From positions 1-44,493 of the IMG/VR virus record IMGVR_UViG_3300032282_001699: a stretch of 44,493 nucleotides of DNA. One strand, written 5' to 3'. This DNA comes from a virus. Below the pieces are notes generated by a model. The model made no database searches. It saw only the letters and a list, made by a program, of their open reading frames with translations, and was not told the DNA's origin. Each line of letters opens with the position of its first letter. The first letter of the stretch is position 1. Positions 1 to 6,621 of this stretch are shown piece by piece. The position numbers and the translations under genes were made by a program.

Positions 1-1
1 A

Positions 2-106
2 GCGTGGCTTAATGGACATTTGAACGATATGGTTAGACAGGTGATAGAGAAAGAAAGGATTACAATACATTCAACATTAATTAAATCAAAGACAAAAAAA
101 CTATGA
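2..106 (+). CDS. C-terminal fragment of an ORF cut by the left edge
   Basis: A reading frame is open from the first bases of the window to a TGA at 104-106, and its stop overlaps the start of the next gene as ATGA. The visible 34 residues (start AWLNGHLNDM, end IKSKTKKL) are basic and polar with no recognisable domain. The ATGA overlap with the next gene is the arrangement used throughout this operon, which is the main reason to think it is real. The start lies outside the window, or could be the internal ATG at 29. Function unknown. Confidence 0.4.
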   Translation, partial: AWLNGHLNDMVRQVIEKERITIHSTLIKSKTKKL

Positions 107-621
107 GCAGAACAGAGTACCTGATTTCGCAGGAACACGAAACAGACCTAACATTAGAGTTAGCAGATAGACTGCTAAAGGATAACTTTAACGCAAGCAA
201 TACGGTGGTAGTAACCGTGTCGACAGACTACTCGTCTAATGTTGGACAGCTGTTGCGCCATGCACTAACGAAGGATGGTGAGATTTGTGACGGCTTTGGT
301 ATAGACGTACCATACCCAGACGAGAAGTGGGACGATAAATACACATACGAGTTAGCGTCATTGTTGAGCCTGTATAGATACAAGATGCATGGAAAGAAGA
401 TACTCTTAGTTGAGGCTGGAGTTATTAGGGGTTCAAACTATAGGTTTGTGGTAGACTGTATTAAAAAGTTAGACCAACAGAGCAAGGTATACACACTGGC
501 GTTGTTTGAGAACGAAGGTTCAGCGTTCAAGTCTGACTTCGTTGGGGATTTCTATGACAACGAAGTAGAAGACCTAACATTTTGGTGGGAGAAAGAAAAC
601 AATCATTGGGTAAATGGATAA
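103..621 (+). CDS. Unknown protein, possibly phosphoribosyltransferase-like fold
   Basis: A 172-residue soluble protein. The central part has a strand-rich pattern (TVVVTVSTDYSSNVGQLL, then KKILLVEAGVIRGSNY, then KVYTLALFEN) that recalls the core of type I phosphoribosyltransferases, where the second strand normally carries the PRPP-binding acidic pair. Here that loop reads EAGVIRGSN rather than the usual EDxxxTGxT, so if the fold is right the PRPP site is altered. The Trp-rich C-terminus (TFWWEKENNHW) also fits phage proteins of this look. The start overlaps the upstream stop as ATGA and the end overlaps the next start, indicating translational coupling. The fold assignment is a weak inference from pattern only. 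Confidence 0.6.
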   Translation: MSRTEYLISQEHETDLTLELADRLLKDNFNASNTVVVTVSTDYSSNVGQLLRHALTKDGEICDGFGIDVPYPDEKWDDKYTYELASLLSLYRYKMHGKKILLVEAGVIRGSNYRFVVDCIKKLDQQSKVYTLALFENEGSAFKSDFVGDFYDNEVEDLTFWWEKENNHWVNG

Positions 622-961
622 GATGATAGAAATAATATTAATAGCATCATTTTTTATTATAATAGTAGCATTTTTATATCTAATTTATTTAGGAAATAAA
701 AACAATCCAATGTCAATATCAGCAACAGAAGATATTATGAAAATAAATAATATGAAACAAACAGCAGTAGAATGGTTGGAAGAACAATTTGAAGAATCAT
801 ATAGTTATATTAATGAAATATTTAAAGAAACTATTGAACAAGCCAAAGCAATGCACAGGGAGGAGATAATTAATAGTTTTTTTGAAGGTGCTTATGGTGG
901 TGATAATATAAGTGGCGAACAATACTACAACGAAACATTTAATAAAATACAAACAATATGA
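614..961 (+). CDS. Small single-pass membrane protein
   Basis: 115 residues. Residues about 5-27 form one strongly hydrophobic segment (IEIILIASFFIIIVAFLYLI), followed by a polar, helix-rich region with EQAKAMHREEIINSF and a C-terminal GEQYYNETF stretch. The EQAKxMxxExIxxAF...YYNETF arrangement recurs in small hypothetical proteins of Bacteroidota phages, from memory. The start at 614 overlaps the preceding gene by 8 nt; an in-frame ATG at 623 would give a slightly shorter product that still keeps the membrane segment. Its end overlaps the next ATG (958). Function unknown; orientation in the membrane cannot be told. Confidence 0.65.
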   Translation: MDKMIEIILIASFFIIIVAFLYLIYLGNKNNPMSISATEDIMKINNMKQTAVEWLEEQFEESYSYINEIFKETIEQAKAMHREEIINSFFEGAYGGDNISGEQYYNETFNKIQTI

Positions 962-1395
962 TAAAAAAAGGAACAAAGTTAATTAAAAAAGGATTCCCAG
1001 TACAGGACTTTACTGAGGGTAGTAGCTATGAGGTGAAGAGTGTAAACGATGACGGGGTTATCATAGTCTGTGACTTGGGGTATGGTGTATCGTTCAAGCC
1101 TTACCTTTGGCAATACTTTTACCAACCAACAAGTGAGGAGTTAAAGTATTCAAGCAAGAAGAAAGAACTGTTAGACTTCTTGGTATGGCAAAATAAAAAT
1201 GGATACATTGCAGACCTTGACTACGAACAGATAGCAGACTCGTACACATCGAACAGGAAGCCAACGGCAGCGATAGATGTACTAACACACTACCAGCAAT
1301 GGCGACTAGACGTCCATGATGACATTAAGTACACATCGAAAGAGATAACGAATGCCATTGACAGCATACTAGAATACATATATAAACTAAATTAA
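958..1395 (+). CDS. Hypothetical phage protein with SH3-like N-terminus
   Basis: 145 residues, start overlapping the upstream stop as ATGA. The first about 50 residues form a short beta-rich unit (GSSYEVKSVNDDGVIIVCDLG) reminiscent of small SH3-like barrels. The remainder is predicted helical and polar, with a KKKELLDFLVWQNKNGYI segment followed by LDYEQIADSY. It sits in a tightly packed operon of small genes ending with the chaperonin pair. I do not recognise a family, and a DNA- or nucleic-acid-related role would be speculation. Confidence 0.65.
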   Translation: MIKKGTKLIKKGFPVQDFTEGSSYEVKSVNDDGVIIVCDLGYGVSFKPYLWQYFYQPTSEELKYSSKKKELLDFLVWQNKNGYIADLDYEQIADSYTSNRKPTAAIDVLTHYQQWRLDVHDDIKYTSKEITNAIDSILEYIYKLN

Positions 1396-1405
1396 ATTAA
1401 ACAAA

Positions 1406-1768
1406 ATGATAAACAGAGAAAAACTATCAGTAAGACTGAAACTAGAAATCGAAAACGGTAAGATGCTTCACCGTGCAGGGCTAAAGAAAGCACTAGAGCT
1501 AGTCGAAGGACTAGACGAAGACGAAGTAGTTGAACCAGAGACACTAGCGATGGAGGTATACAACAACCTAATGGAAAGCGAAGACTGCGACTTAGATGTA
1601 AGACACGATACATTCTCAGACGAAAGCGGAAGCTGGGTAGCTCTAGAGTCAGACGACTCGCCATACATCGTATCACTAGACTTCTCTGGCGATGGAACAA
1701 GGCTAGAAAACGTACAGGTATTCAAGAAGACACAAACAATAGTAGAAAACGAAAGTAAAGTATTTTAA
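1406..1768 (+). CDS. Acidic hypothetical protein upstream of groEL
   Basis: 120 residues, markedly acidic (runs such as GLDEDEVVEPE and MESEDCDLDVRHD), no membrane segment. The N-terminal 45 residues look helical and the C-terminal half looks like a small beta sheet (SWVALESDDSPYIVSLDFSGD). It is preceded by an A/T-rich leader without Shine-Dalgarno sequence and ends one base before the groEL start region, so it is co-transcribed with the chaperonin genes. The overlapping minus-strand frames (1392-1700, 1468-1725) lack normal protein composition and are treated as shadows. Function unknown. Confidence 0.65.
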   Translation: MINREKLSVRLKLEIENGKMLHRAGLKKALELVEGLDEDEVVEPETLAMEVYNNLMESEDCDLDVRHDTFSDESGSWVALESDDSPYIVSLDFSGDGTRLENVQVFKKTQTIVENESKVF

Positions 1769-1769
1769 T

Positions 1770-3359
1770 ATGGCAATAGTAAAACAAGTCCACTTTGGAC
1801 AGGAAGCAAAAGACTCCCTATTAAAAGGGATAAACACAATAGCAGACGCAGTAAAGAGCACACTCGGAGCAAGGGGTAACACCGTGTTGATTGAATCAGA
1901 GTTTCATGTAGGTGGATTAACAATAACAAAGGATGGTGTAACCGTGGCAAACAGTATCAACCTAATGAACCCAACAGAGAATCTAGCCGTTGTAATGATG
2001 AAACAAGCCGCTGACAAGACCGCAGTAACAGCTGGAGATGGAACAACGACAAGCATCGTATTGACACAGGGGATAGTATTAGAGTCTGAGGCTAAACTAA
2101 AGCCACACATGAACAAGACAGAGGTAATGAGACACATCCGTAAGGCGGCCAAAGAAGTTGAGAAAAAACTAGACGAAACATCTGTAAAGGTTAGTGGGGA
2201 TACGTTAAAATACGTTGCCGCCATTAGTGCGAATAACGATGAAGAAATAGGGGGTATTATATCAGCTGCATACGAAAGCGTTGGTGATGGCGGAGTTGTT
2301 ACAGTAGAGAACAGCACTGGTGCCAAGACGTATAGCACAACGATAAAGGGAATGAAGGTAGACAGGGGATGGGCAAGTAAGTACTTCATCAACAGTCAAA
2401 AGACACAGGAGTGTATCCTTGAAAACCCTTACATCTTGGTTGCAGACCTAGAAATAAACCTAGTGGCCTCAATCGAACACCTATTAATGCATGCCATGAG
2501 CGAGAACAGACCAATACTAATCATCGGTGAGGTAAGCGAGCAGGTTCTTAATGCGTTGAACACAAACGTGCAGAGAGGGATAATTAAAATCTGTTCAATC
2601 ATACCTCCTAACTTTGGTTACAAGAAAGGAGAGGAAATGGCAGACATCGCAGCATACGTTGGAGGTAAATATATCAGCGAAGGAACTGGGGATAACTTGG
2701 AGTTAGTTAAGACAACAGACTTAGGTAAGGCTAAGAGAGTCATCGTTGGATTGAAGCATACGATTATCATGACAGACGATGAAGCCAATGAGAAGTCGTT
2801 ACCAGAAAGAATAGAGGGATTAGAAATTGAGATGGCAGAGAAGGATAACATAGACGAGAAGAACTACATCGCATCAAGGATTGCAAACCTAAAGGGTGGA
2901 GTTGCAGTGATTACGGTTGGTGCAAACTCAGACATCGAGCTAAAGGAGAAGAGAGATAGAGTTGACGATGCTGTATGTGCAACAAAGGCAGCGATAGAAG
3001 ACGGTATCCTGTCTGGTGGTGGAATAGCGTTGTATGACATCAGTAAAGAGATGACCTACGGAGACGATGAAGACGGTAGGGTTGCTTGGGCGATACTAAG
3101 TGAGGCTATGCAGTATCCATTCAGACAAATCTTAATAAACGCAGGGAAGGATGTAAAGAAGGCCGAGGAAGAAATGGTTCTTAGAGACTTAGGGTTTGGA
3201 TACGATGTGAAAGAAGAGAGGTTTGGGAACATGATGGAGTTCGGGATTATCGACCCAACTAAGGTAACAAAGAGCGCACTAGAGAATGCTGTTAGTGTTG
3301 CAACGACTATATTGTCAACAAACTGCATTGTAACAAACGTAAGGGCAATAAATGAGTAA
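1770..3359 (+). CDS. groEL: Phage-encoded GroEL-type chaperonin (Hsp60)
   Basis: A 529-residue group I chaperonin spanning the equatorial, intermediate and apical regions, only slightly shorter than bacterial GroEL (about 540-548). ATPase signatures are intact: ITKDGVTVA at about residues 52-60, AGDGTTT at about 88-94 (the catalytic Asp is in GDG), and RVDDAVCATKAAIEDG with the intermediate-domain Asp followed by SGGGIAL. The C-terminal equatorial motif MMEFGIIDPTKVTKSAL is also present. It ends VRAINE and lacks the Gly-Met-rich tail of bacterial GroEL. A tiny ORF (3352-3519) and a GroES-like gene follow, each overlapping its neighbour. Inference: it folds phage proteins, perhaps large virion subunits, using the phage or host co-chaperonin. 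Confidence 0.96.
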   Translation: MAIVKQVHFGQEAKDSLLKGINTIADAVKSTLGARGNTVLIESEFHVGGLTITKDGVTVANSINLMNPTENLAVVMMKQAADKTAVTAGDGTTTSIVLTQGIVLESEAKLKPHMNKTEVMRHIRKAAKEVEKKLDETSVKVSGDTLKYVAAISANNDEEIGGIISAAYESVGDGGVVTVENSTGAKTYSTTIKGMKVDRGWASKYFINSQKTQECILENPYILVADLEINLVASIEHLLMHAMSENRPILIIGEVSEQVLNALNTNVQRGIIKICSIIPPNFGYKKGEEMADIAAYVGGKYISEGTGDNLELVKTTDLGKAKRVIVGLKHTIIMTDDEANEKSLPERIEGLEIEMAEKDNIDEKNYIASRIANLKGGVAVITVGANSDIELKEKRDRVDDAVCATKAAIEDGILSGGGIALYDISKEMTYGDDEDGRVAWAILSEAMQYPFRQILINAGKDVKKAEEEMVLRDLGFGYDVKEERFGNMMEFGIIDPTKVTKSALENAVSVATTILSTNCIVTNVRAINE

Positions 3360-3519
3360 GTTTTTTTTTAAGTTCATAGGCATAAAGCCTGACGGTAACG
3401 GGTTCTATAAGTACAACCCGTTACTTTGGACAATTGTTGTACTAGCAAGTATAGCAAACGGTATTGGCGAGTGTATAGAGTATTTTATAAACAGTAAAAA
3501 TGAAATTTTAAGTAAATGA
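3352..3519 (+). CDS. Tiny membrane protein ORF between groEL and groES
   Basis: A 55-residue frame. Its ATG overlaps the end of groEL by 8 nt and its TGA overlaps the groES ATG as ATGA, so the three genes are a translationally coupled unit. The product starts MSKFFFKFIGIK and has one hydrophobic segment (about NPLLWTIVVLASIANGIG, residues 22-39) followed by a polar tail ending NEILSK. Without it there would be an untranslated gap of about 160 nt in an otherwise gapless operon. No family recognised. It could anchor something at the membrane or be an accessory peptide; both are speculation. Confidence 0.65.
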   Translation: MSKFFFKFIGIKPDGNGFYKYNPLLWTIVVLASIANGIGECIEYFINSKNEILSK

Positions 3520-3779
3520 AAGCATTAGGTAAGTACATAGTAATTAAAAAAATAGTAGAGGAAAAGACGAGTAAGTCTGGGTTGGTTTTAACGGCATCAG
3601 ACTTGGCCGACTTGAGGTACTCTAAGGGTAAGGTTCAACTTGTTGGAACGGAAATAAAGCACATCAACGAAGGAGATATTGTTTACTACGACAAGGTAGC
3701 CGCATTTGACATCAGACTAGATGGTGTAATGCAATCAGTTATAAAGGAGAACGATGTCGTTGTTTGTACTCCTGATTAA
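3516..3779 (+). CDS. groES: GroES-type co-chaperonin (Cpn10-like)
   Basis: 87 residues with the GroES layout: an N-terminal strand LGKYIVIKKI, a hydrophobic mobile-loop-like segment KSGLVLTAS, a GKV strand turning into VGTEIKHINEGDIVYYDK (compare the VGDIVxF element of GroES), and a C-terminal strand VIKENDVVVC. It is short for GroES (about 97), lacking most of the roof loop, as phage co-chaperonins such as T4 Gp31 differ in loops too. It lies directly downstream of the phage groEL, which supports the call strongly. Its last 41 nt overlap, tail to tail, the minus-strand regulator gene. Confidence 0.88.
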   Translation: MKALGKYIVIKKIVEEKTSKSGLVLTASDLADLRYSKGKVQLVGTEIKHINEGDIVYYDKVAAFDIRLDGVMQSVIKENDVVVCTPD

Positions 3780-4188
3780 TTAAAGCAAAGTTATGCCTGT
3801 AGCCCTTAGCTCTTAGGGGTGTAAAGTTTGGCAACACACTATTCCTTTGGTAGAAATCATTTATAGGATTTTCACCAAGAAGCATTTTATAGAAATCGGT
3901 AACGATTTCTTTTGCTTTTGGGGATAGTCCATATATTTTAGTCCTCTTAGAGTCGGTGTCCTTAAAGACATAAAGAAGCCCATTTTTAAGGAGCCATTTT
4001 AGTCTACCAAACCTATATGGAAGGATTTTCTGTGCTTGATTGAAGGTATCCTCGGTAAAATAAGACTCGTGGAACAGGAAACAGATTAGACCCAAGTCGT
4101 CTTCGTTTAAGTCGTGTTTTGCCTTTATAGTAGATTTAATTAAAATTATGTACTTTAAGAAATTGTGTTTTTCTTTATCGTATCTCAT
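3739..4188 (-). CDS. Winged-helix-like DNA-binding regulator (candidate early/late switch)
   Basis: 149 residues when started at MRYDKEKHNF. The longer frame to 4311 would read through the divergent promoter and into the gene on the other strand, and the -7 box TATCTTTG lies 6 nt before this ATG, so 4188 is chosen. The sequence is basic and helical: LGLICFLFHES, then FNQAQKILPYRFGRLKWLLKNGLLYVF, and KIYGLSPKAKEIVTDFY resemble the recognition helix, the wing (YGLSPKGxxxV) and the following helix of MarR-type winged-helix proteins. It diverges from the long rightward late block and its 3' end overlaps groES. Inference: it binds the dyad at 4195-4213, repressing itself and/or activating late genes. 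Confidence 0.7.
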   Translation of the reverse strand: MRYDKEKHNFLKYIILIKSTIKAKHDLNEDDLGLICFLFHESYFTEDTFNQAQKILPYRFGRLKWLLKNGLLYVFKDTDSKRTKIYGLSPKAKEIVTDFYKMLLGENPINDFYQRNSVLPNFTPLRAKGYRHNFALINQEYKQRHRSPL

Positions 4189-4194
4189 ATTTGA

Positions 4195-4213
4195 CAAAGA
4201 TATCATATATTTG
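4195..4213. promoter_or_regulatory. Overlapping divergent promoters within a 19-bp dyad
   Basis: The minus-strand box TATCTTTG (4202 down to 4195) and plus-strand box TATATTTG (4206-4213) both match the Bacteroidota -7 consensus TAnnTTTG and are separated by 3 nt. Together they form a near-palindrome, CAAA-n-ATAT-n-ATAT-n-TTTG. The minus-strand ATG lies 6 nt and the plus-strand ATG 4 nt downstream of their boxes. Two polymerases could hardly bind at once, so this is a natural switch and a candidate operator for the adjacent winged-helix protein. Confidence 0.7.
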
Positions 4214-4217
4214 CATA

Positions 4218-4496
4218 ATGTCACTAGGTAGAACAGCAAAATTTTATAGGGATAATCCAGATGCCAGAAAACGACATAGGGAATATCAGGCAGAATACCA
4301 AAAGTCACCATTTCAAGTAGCGAAGAGAGTTGAGTTGAATAAGTTTAATAGAGACAATGGAACGTATGGTAACGGTGATGGTAAGGATGCAGCTCATAAA
4401 AACTCTAAAATAGTCGGGTTTAAGAGTGCATCTGCAAATAGAGGAGATAAAAACGACAGCGCTGGAGATAGAAGAGCTAGGGGTGGTAAAAAATAA
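4218..4496 (+). CDS. Small basic conserved phage protein, probably virion-associated
   Basis: 92 residues from the ATG at 4218. An upstream TTG at 4191 is in frame but lies inside the promoter, so it is rejected as start. The sequence is very basic: RTAKFYRDNPDARKRHREYQ, then KRVELNKFNRDNGTYGNGD, and a C-terminal NRGDKNDSAGDRRARGGKK. From memory, small proteins with this RKRxxEY...RVELNKxNR...YGNGDGKDxxH...GDRRARG pattern occur in many marine and Bacteroidota phages, with no assigned function. It opens the long rightward late block and its message should start at or within a few bases of the ATG. It may bind nucleic acid; that is inference from charge only. Confidence 0.8.
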   Translation: MSLGRTAKFYRDNPDARKRHREYQAEYQKSPFQVAKRVELNKFNRDNGTYGNGDGKDAAHKNSKIVGFKSASANRGDKNDSAGDRRARGGKK

Positions 4497-4517
4497 CTTA
4501 AAAAATAAAAACATAAA

Positions 4518-5213
4518 ATGGCAGTATATAAACAACAATTAACAAACGGATACTCAAGAGCAGTAGCAGTAACACCTTCAGATACTCTTTTTATAACAAA
4601 TCCAGCACAAGGAAATGATAAGCAATCGCTGGCTTCATTAACAGGGACACTAACTAGTGGCTCTTTAACAAGTGTTACAATTGGAACCGCTGGCAAGGGA
4701 TATATTGTACCCCCACAGATTATTGTAGGCACCGAATGGGCAGCAAGCACTGCAATTACAGCTGGAGCTCAAATATTTTACGGTGCTAATTTATATACAG
4801 TTATTGCAAGTGGAACTACATCAACGACTCCTCCAACTGATACATCAGGGCTTACAATAACTGATGGAACTGCACAATACAGATGGGTAGGTATAGCAGC
4901 TAAAGTAAGTGCTGTAATAAATGGAAACAATACAATTGGCGGTGCATTAACACTTGTTATAGATAACAAAGGAAGCGGATATAGTGCAGCTCCAGCACTT
5001 ACAGTTGTTGGTGGAACATTTGCTCCAAATCTACCTGTTGAGGGTGCATTTATTCAGTGTTACGCAGTATCTACATATACAGTTAATGTATTAACAGTTG
5101 GTGGTGATTCGGTAAAATTTACACTTACTGCTGGAAACCAAACATTGCCAGTATTGGTAACAAAAGTATTTGCAACAAACACAACAGCAACAGACATAAT
5201 CGCAATGTGGTAA
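4518..5213 (+). CDS. Beta-rich virion protein with an inserted GSGY-type domain
   Basis: 231 residues, rich in Gly, Thr, Ala and Val, without Cys clusters or membrane segments. The N-terminus (SRAVAVTPSDTLFITNPA, about 13-30) and the C-terminus (GAFIQCYAVSTYTVNV ... NTTATDIIAMW) together resemble a small phage virion beta-sandwich protein. Between them, residues about 46-166 (roughly 4653-5015) form a domain with GKGYIVPPQIIVG at its start, an internal AGAQIFYGANLYTVIASGTT segment, and GSGYSAAPALTVVG at its end. The same domain layout is embedded in the ring protein at 18469-19572. Likely a capsid- or tail-decorating protein; surface attachment is inferred. Confidence 0.75.
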   Translation: MAVYKQQLTNGYSRAVAVTPSDTLFITNPAQGNDKQSLASLTGTLTSGSLTSVTIGTAGKGYIVPPQIIVGTEWAASTAITAGAQIFYGANLYTVIASGTTSTTPPTDTSGLTITDGTAQYRWVGIAAKVSAVINGNNTIGGALTLVIDNKGSGYSAAPALTVVGGTFAPNLPVEGAFIQCYAVSTYTVNVLTVGGDSVKFTLTAGNQTLPVLVTKVFATNTTATDIIAMW

Positions 5214-5214
5214 T

Positions 5215-5448
5215 ATGGATATAAAACTTTCAAACTGGAACAAAGAGTCACACGCTACACTGGTAATGCTAGGTGGTATTGTTGCGTCTTTAACGGCATT
5301 TATGCCTCAATTCTTAAGTGTACTACACGAAGCCCCGTTTACGATAAGTAACGAGGTTGATAATTGGATTTTTTGGATTTTCAAAATGGCTACTGTAGTT
5401 CTTGCTGGGTTAAGTATTTTTTATAAATCACCAGAAGAAGCAAAATGA
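5215..5448 (+). CDS. Small two-helix membrane protein (holin candidate)
   Basis: 77 residues beginning just after the previous stop (the upstream gene ends at 5213). Two hydrophobic segments are visible: LVMLGGIVASLTAFMPQFL (about 16-34) and WIFWIFKMATVVLAGLSIFY (about 48-67), with a charged C-terminus KSPEEAK. Its stop overlaps the next gene's ATG. Position in a cassette with a second membrane protein and a CHAP endolysin suggests a holin or holin partner. This is context-based; no family motif was recognised. Confidence 0.65.
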   Translation: MDIKLSNWNKESHATLVMLGGIVASLTAFMPQFLSVLHEAPFTISNEVDNWIFWIFKMATVVLAGLSIFYKSPEEAK

Positions 5449-5804
5449 TTGATGTAGTTATTGAGAAGATTAAGAACATTACACTTCCAATAGGTGTTAT
5501 GTGGGGATTAATAGGAGCAAACATATATATATTTGGTTCTAAGAATGCGTTCACAATAGGACAAAAGTTCATAATAATATTTAACGGTGTTGCTACAAGT
5601 TATCTAACTGGTATGCTATGCGAACATTATCATGTATCTACAGCGATAACAGCAGTTGTTGGGTACGCTAGTGGGATGTTTGGTTATTCAATTGTGGTTC
5701 AAGCAATAGAGAACCAAGCCAGCTGGATGCACTATTTTACATTGAAAGCTTGTGACTTAATTGATGCATTTATTACTAGACTTAAAAAAATAATATCAAA
5801 ATAA
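5445..5804 (+). CDS. Multi-pass membrane protein, likely holin
   Basis: 119 residues with about three membrane segments: LPIGVMWGLIGANIYIFG (about 14-31), QKFIIIFNGVATSYLTGML (about 40-58), and ITAVVGYASGMFGYSIVVQAI (about 69-89), ending in a basic tail RLKKIISK. The repeated Gly/Ala-rich third segment and basic tail are typical of small phage holins. It overlaps the preceding membrane gene by 4 nt and lies 300 nt upstream of the endolysin. Role: membrane permeabilisation that releases or activates the endolysin at lysis. The family assignment is by topology and neighbourhood. Confidence 0.7.
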   Translation: MIDVVIEKIKNITLPIGVMWGLIGANIYIFGSKNAFTIGQKFIIIFNGVATSYLTGMLCEHYHVSTAITAVVGYASGMFGYSIVVQAIENQASWMHYFTLKACDLIDAFITRLKKIISK

Positions 5805-5827
5805 CATTTTATTACAAATCAATGTAT

Positions 5828-5835
5828 TATATTTG
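5828..5835 (+). promoter_or_regulatory. Bacteroidota -7 promoter box (TATATTTG)
   Basis: TATATTTG matches TAnnTTTG exactly and ends 5 nt before the ATG at 5841, so the message for the small gene and the endolysin would be leaderless or nearly so. No clear -33 TTG is visible at the usual spacing. It would allow the lysis genes to be timed separately from the upstream late genes. Confidence 0.6.
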
Positions 5836-5840
5836 TTGAC

Positions 5841-6125
5841 ATGAACTTAGAAAGAATACATGACAGCGTCATTGAAGCAATCGGTGACAAGTATGATGAC
5901 AAGGATTTATTTGCAAAACACTTCAATATTGCAATACGAAGAGTAAAGCCAAATGAAAATGAAGACTCTATTCTGTATTCAGTTTTATACAGCATGCAGA
6001 ATATGTTAAAAGACTATTCAAACAGCAAAGCAAAGACAAAGGCTGGTAAGTTTGGAAGACTAATGGCAAAGATAGAGGTTGCAGTATTCCCGTTCTTAAA
6101 GAATATTAAAATTAAAATTAAATAA
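5841..6125 (+). CDS. Small hypothetical protein upstream of endolysin
   Basis: 94 residues, predicted mostly helical: an acidic first half (DKYDDKDLFAKHF) and a basic C-terminus (FLKNIKIKIK). No membrane segment or motif is recognised. It has its own TATATTTG box 5 nt before the ATG and ends 1 nt before the endolysin start codon, so the two are co-transcribed. Its place in the lysis cassette permits a role in lysis timing, but nothing in the sequence shows this. Confidence 0.65.
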   Translation: MNLERIHDSVIEAIGDKYDDKDLFAKHFNIAIRRVKPNENEDSILYSVLYSMQNMLKDYSNSKAKTKAGKFGRLMAKIEVAVFPFLKNIKIKIK

Positions 6126-6126
6126 T

Positions 6127-6603
6127 ATGGAGCAGCAATTAAAATTCAATAGCGTTTTAGATATAGCAGTTTCGCAACTTGGAGTATCAGAGGTACCAAA
6201 AGGAAGCAACTGGGGTGAAGCGGTAAAAAAATACCTAGCTTCAGTAGGGATTACATTCCCAGCGAGCTGGTGCATGTCATTCGTATACTGGTGCGTTAAC
6301 GAATACTGTAAGCAAAATAAAATTAAAAATCCATTAGTGAAAACAGGTGGAGTATTAGCACAGTGGAATAAAATCCCAGCAGCAATGAAGGTAAGTACTC
6401 CTAAAGCTGGTGATATATTTATCATGGACTTTGGCTCAGGTCATGGTCACACAGGATTTGTTTCATCAGTAAAAGGAAGTAGAATAAATACTATCGAAGG
6501 AAACTCTAATGACGAAGGAAGCCGTGAAGGCTTTGAAGTTTGCAGAAAGCCTAACGGTAGACTTATAAGTTCTTGCAAAGGATTTATAAGACTTGCATTT
6601 TAA
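6127..6603 (+). CDS. CHAP-type endolysin (peptidoglycan amidase/endopeptidase)
   Basis: 158 residues, single domain. The catalytic pattern of CHAP/NlpC-type enzymes is visible: Cys49 in PASWCMSFVYWC, His108 in the GSGHGHTGFV strand, and a polar third residue region IEGNSN (about 123-128). The N-terminal LDIAVSQLGVSE segment is also common at the front of such phage lysins. No signal peptide is present, consistent with release through a holin. The two membrane proteins just upstream fit a lysis cassette. Substrate would be peptide cross-links of host murein; whether it cuts as amidase or endopeptidase cannot be told from sequence alone. Confidence 0.85.
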   Translation: MEQQLKFNSVLDIAVSQLGVSEVPKGSNWGEAVKKYLASVGITFPASWCMSFVYWCVNEYCKQNKIKNPLVKTGGVLAQWNKIPAAMKVSTPKAGDIFIMDFGSGHGHTGFVSSVKGSRINTIEGNSNDEGSREGFEVCRKPNGRLISSCKGFIRLAF

Positions 6604-6621
6604 TAAAAAAAATTAAATAAT

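Noticed and set aside
1904-3328. Minus-strand ORFs opposite groEL
   Set aside because: Ser/Leu/Ile-rich translations typical of antisense shadows; groEL is unambiguous.
4191-4217. TTG start giving a 101-residue version of the gene at 4218
   Set aside because: The extra codons are the promoter itself; the ATG at 4218 gives a normal conserved-looking start.
4189-4311. N-terminal extension of the winged-helix gene to 4311 (190 residues)
   Set aside because: It would run through the divergent promoter and into the opposite coding gene; the extra 41 residues are hydrophobic and atypical, and the ATG at 4188 is placed right behind a -7 box.
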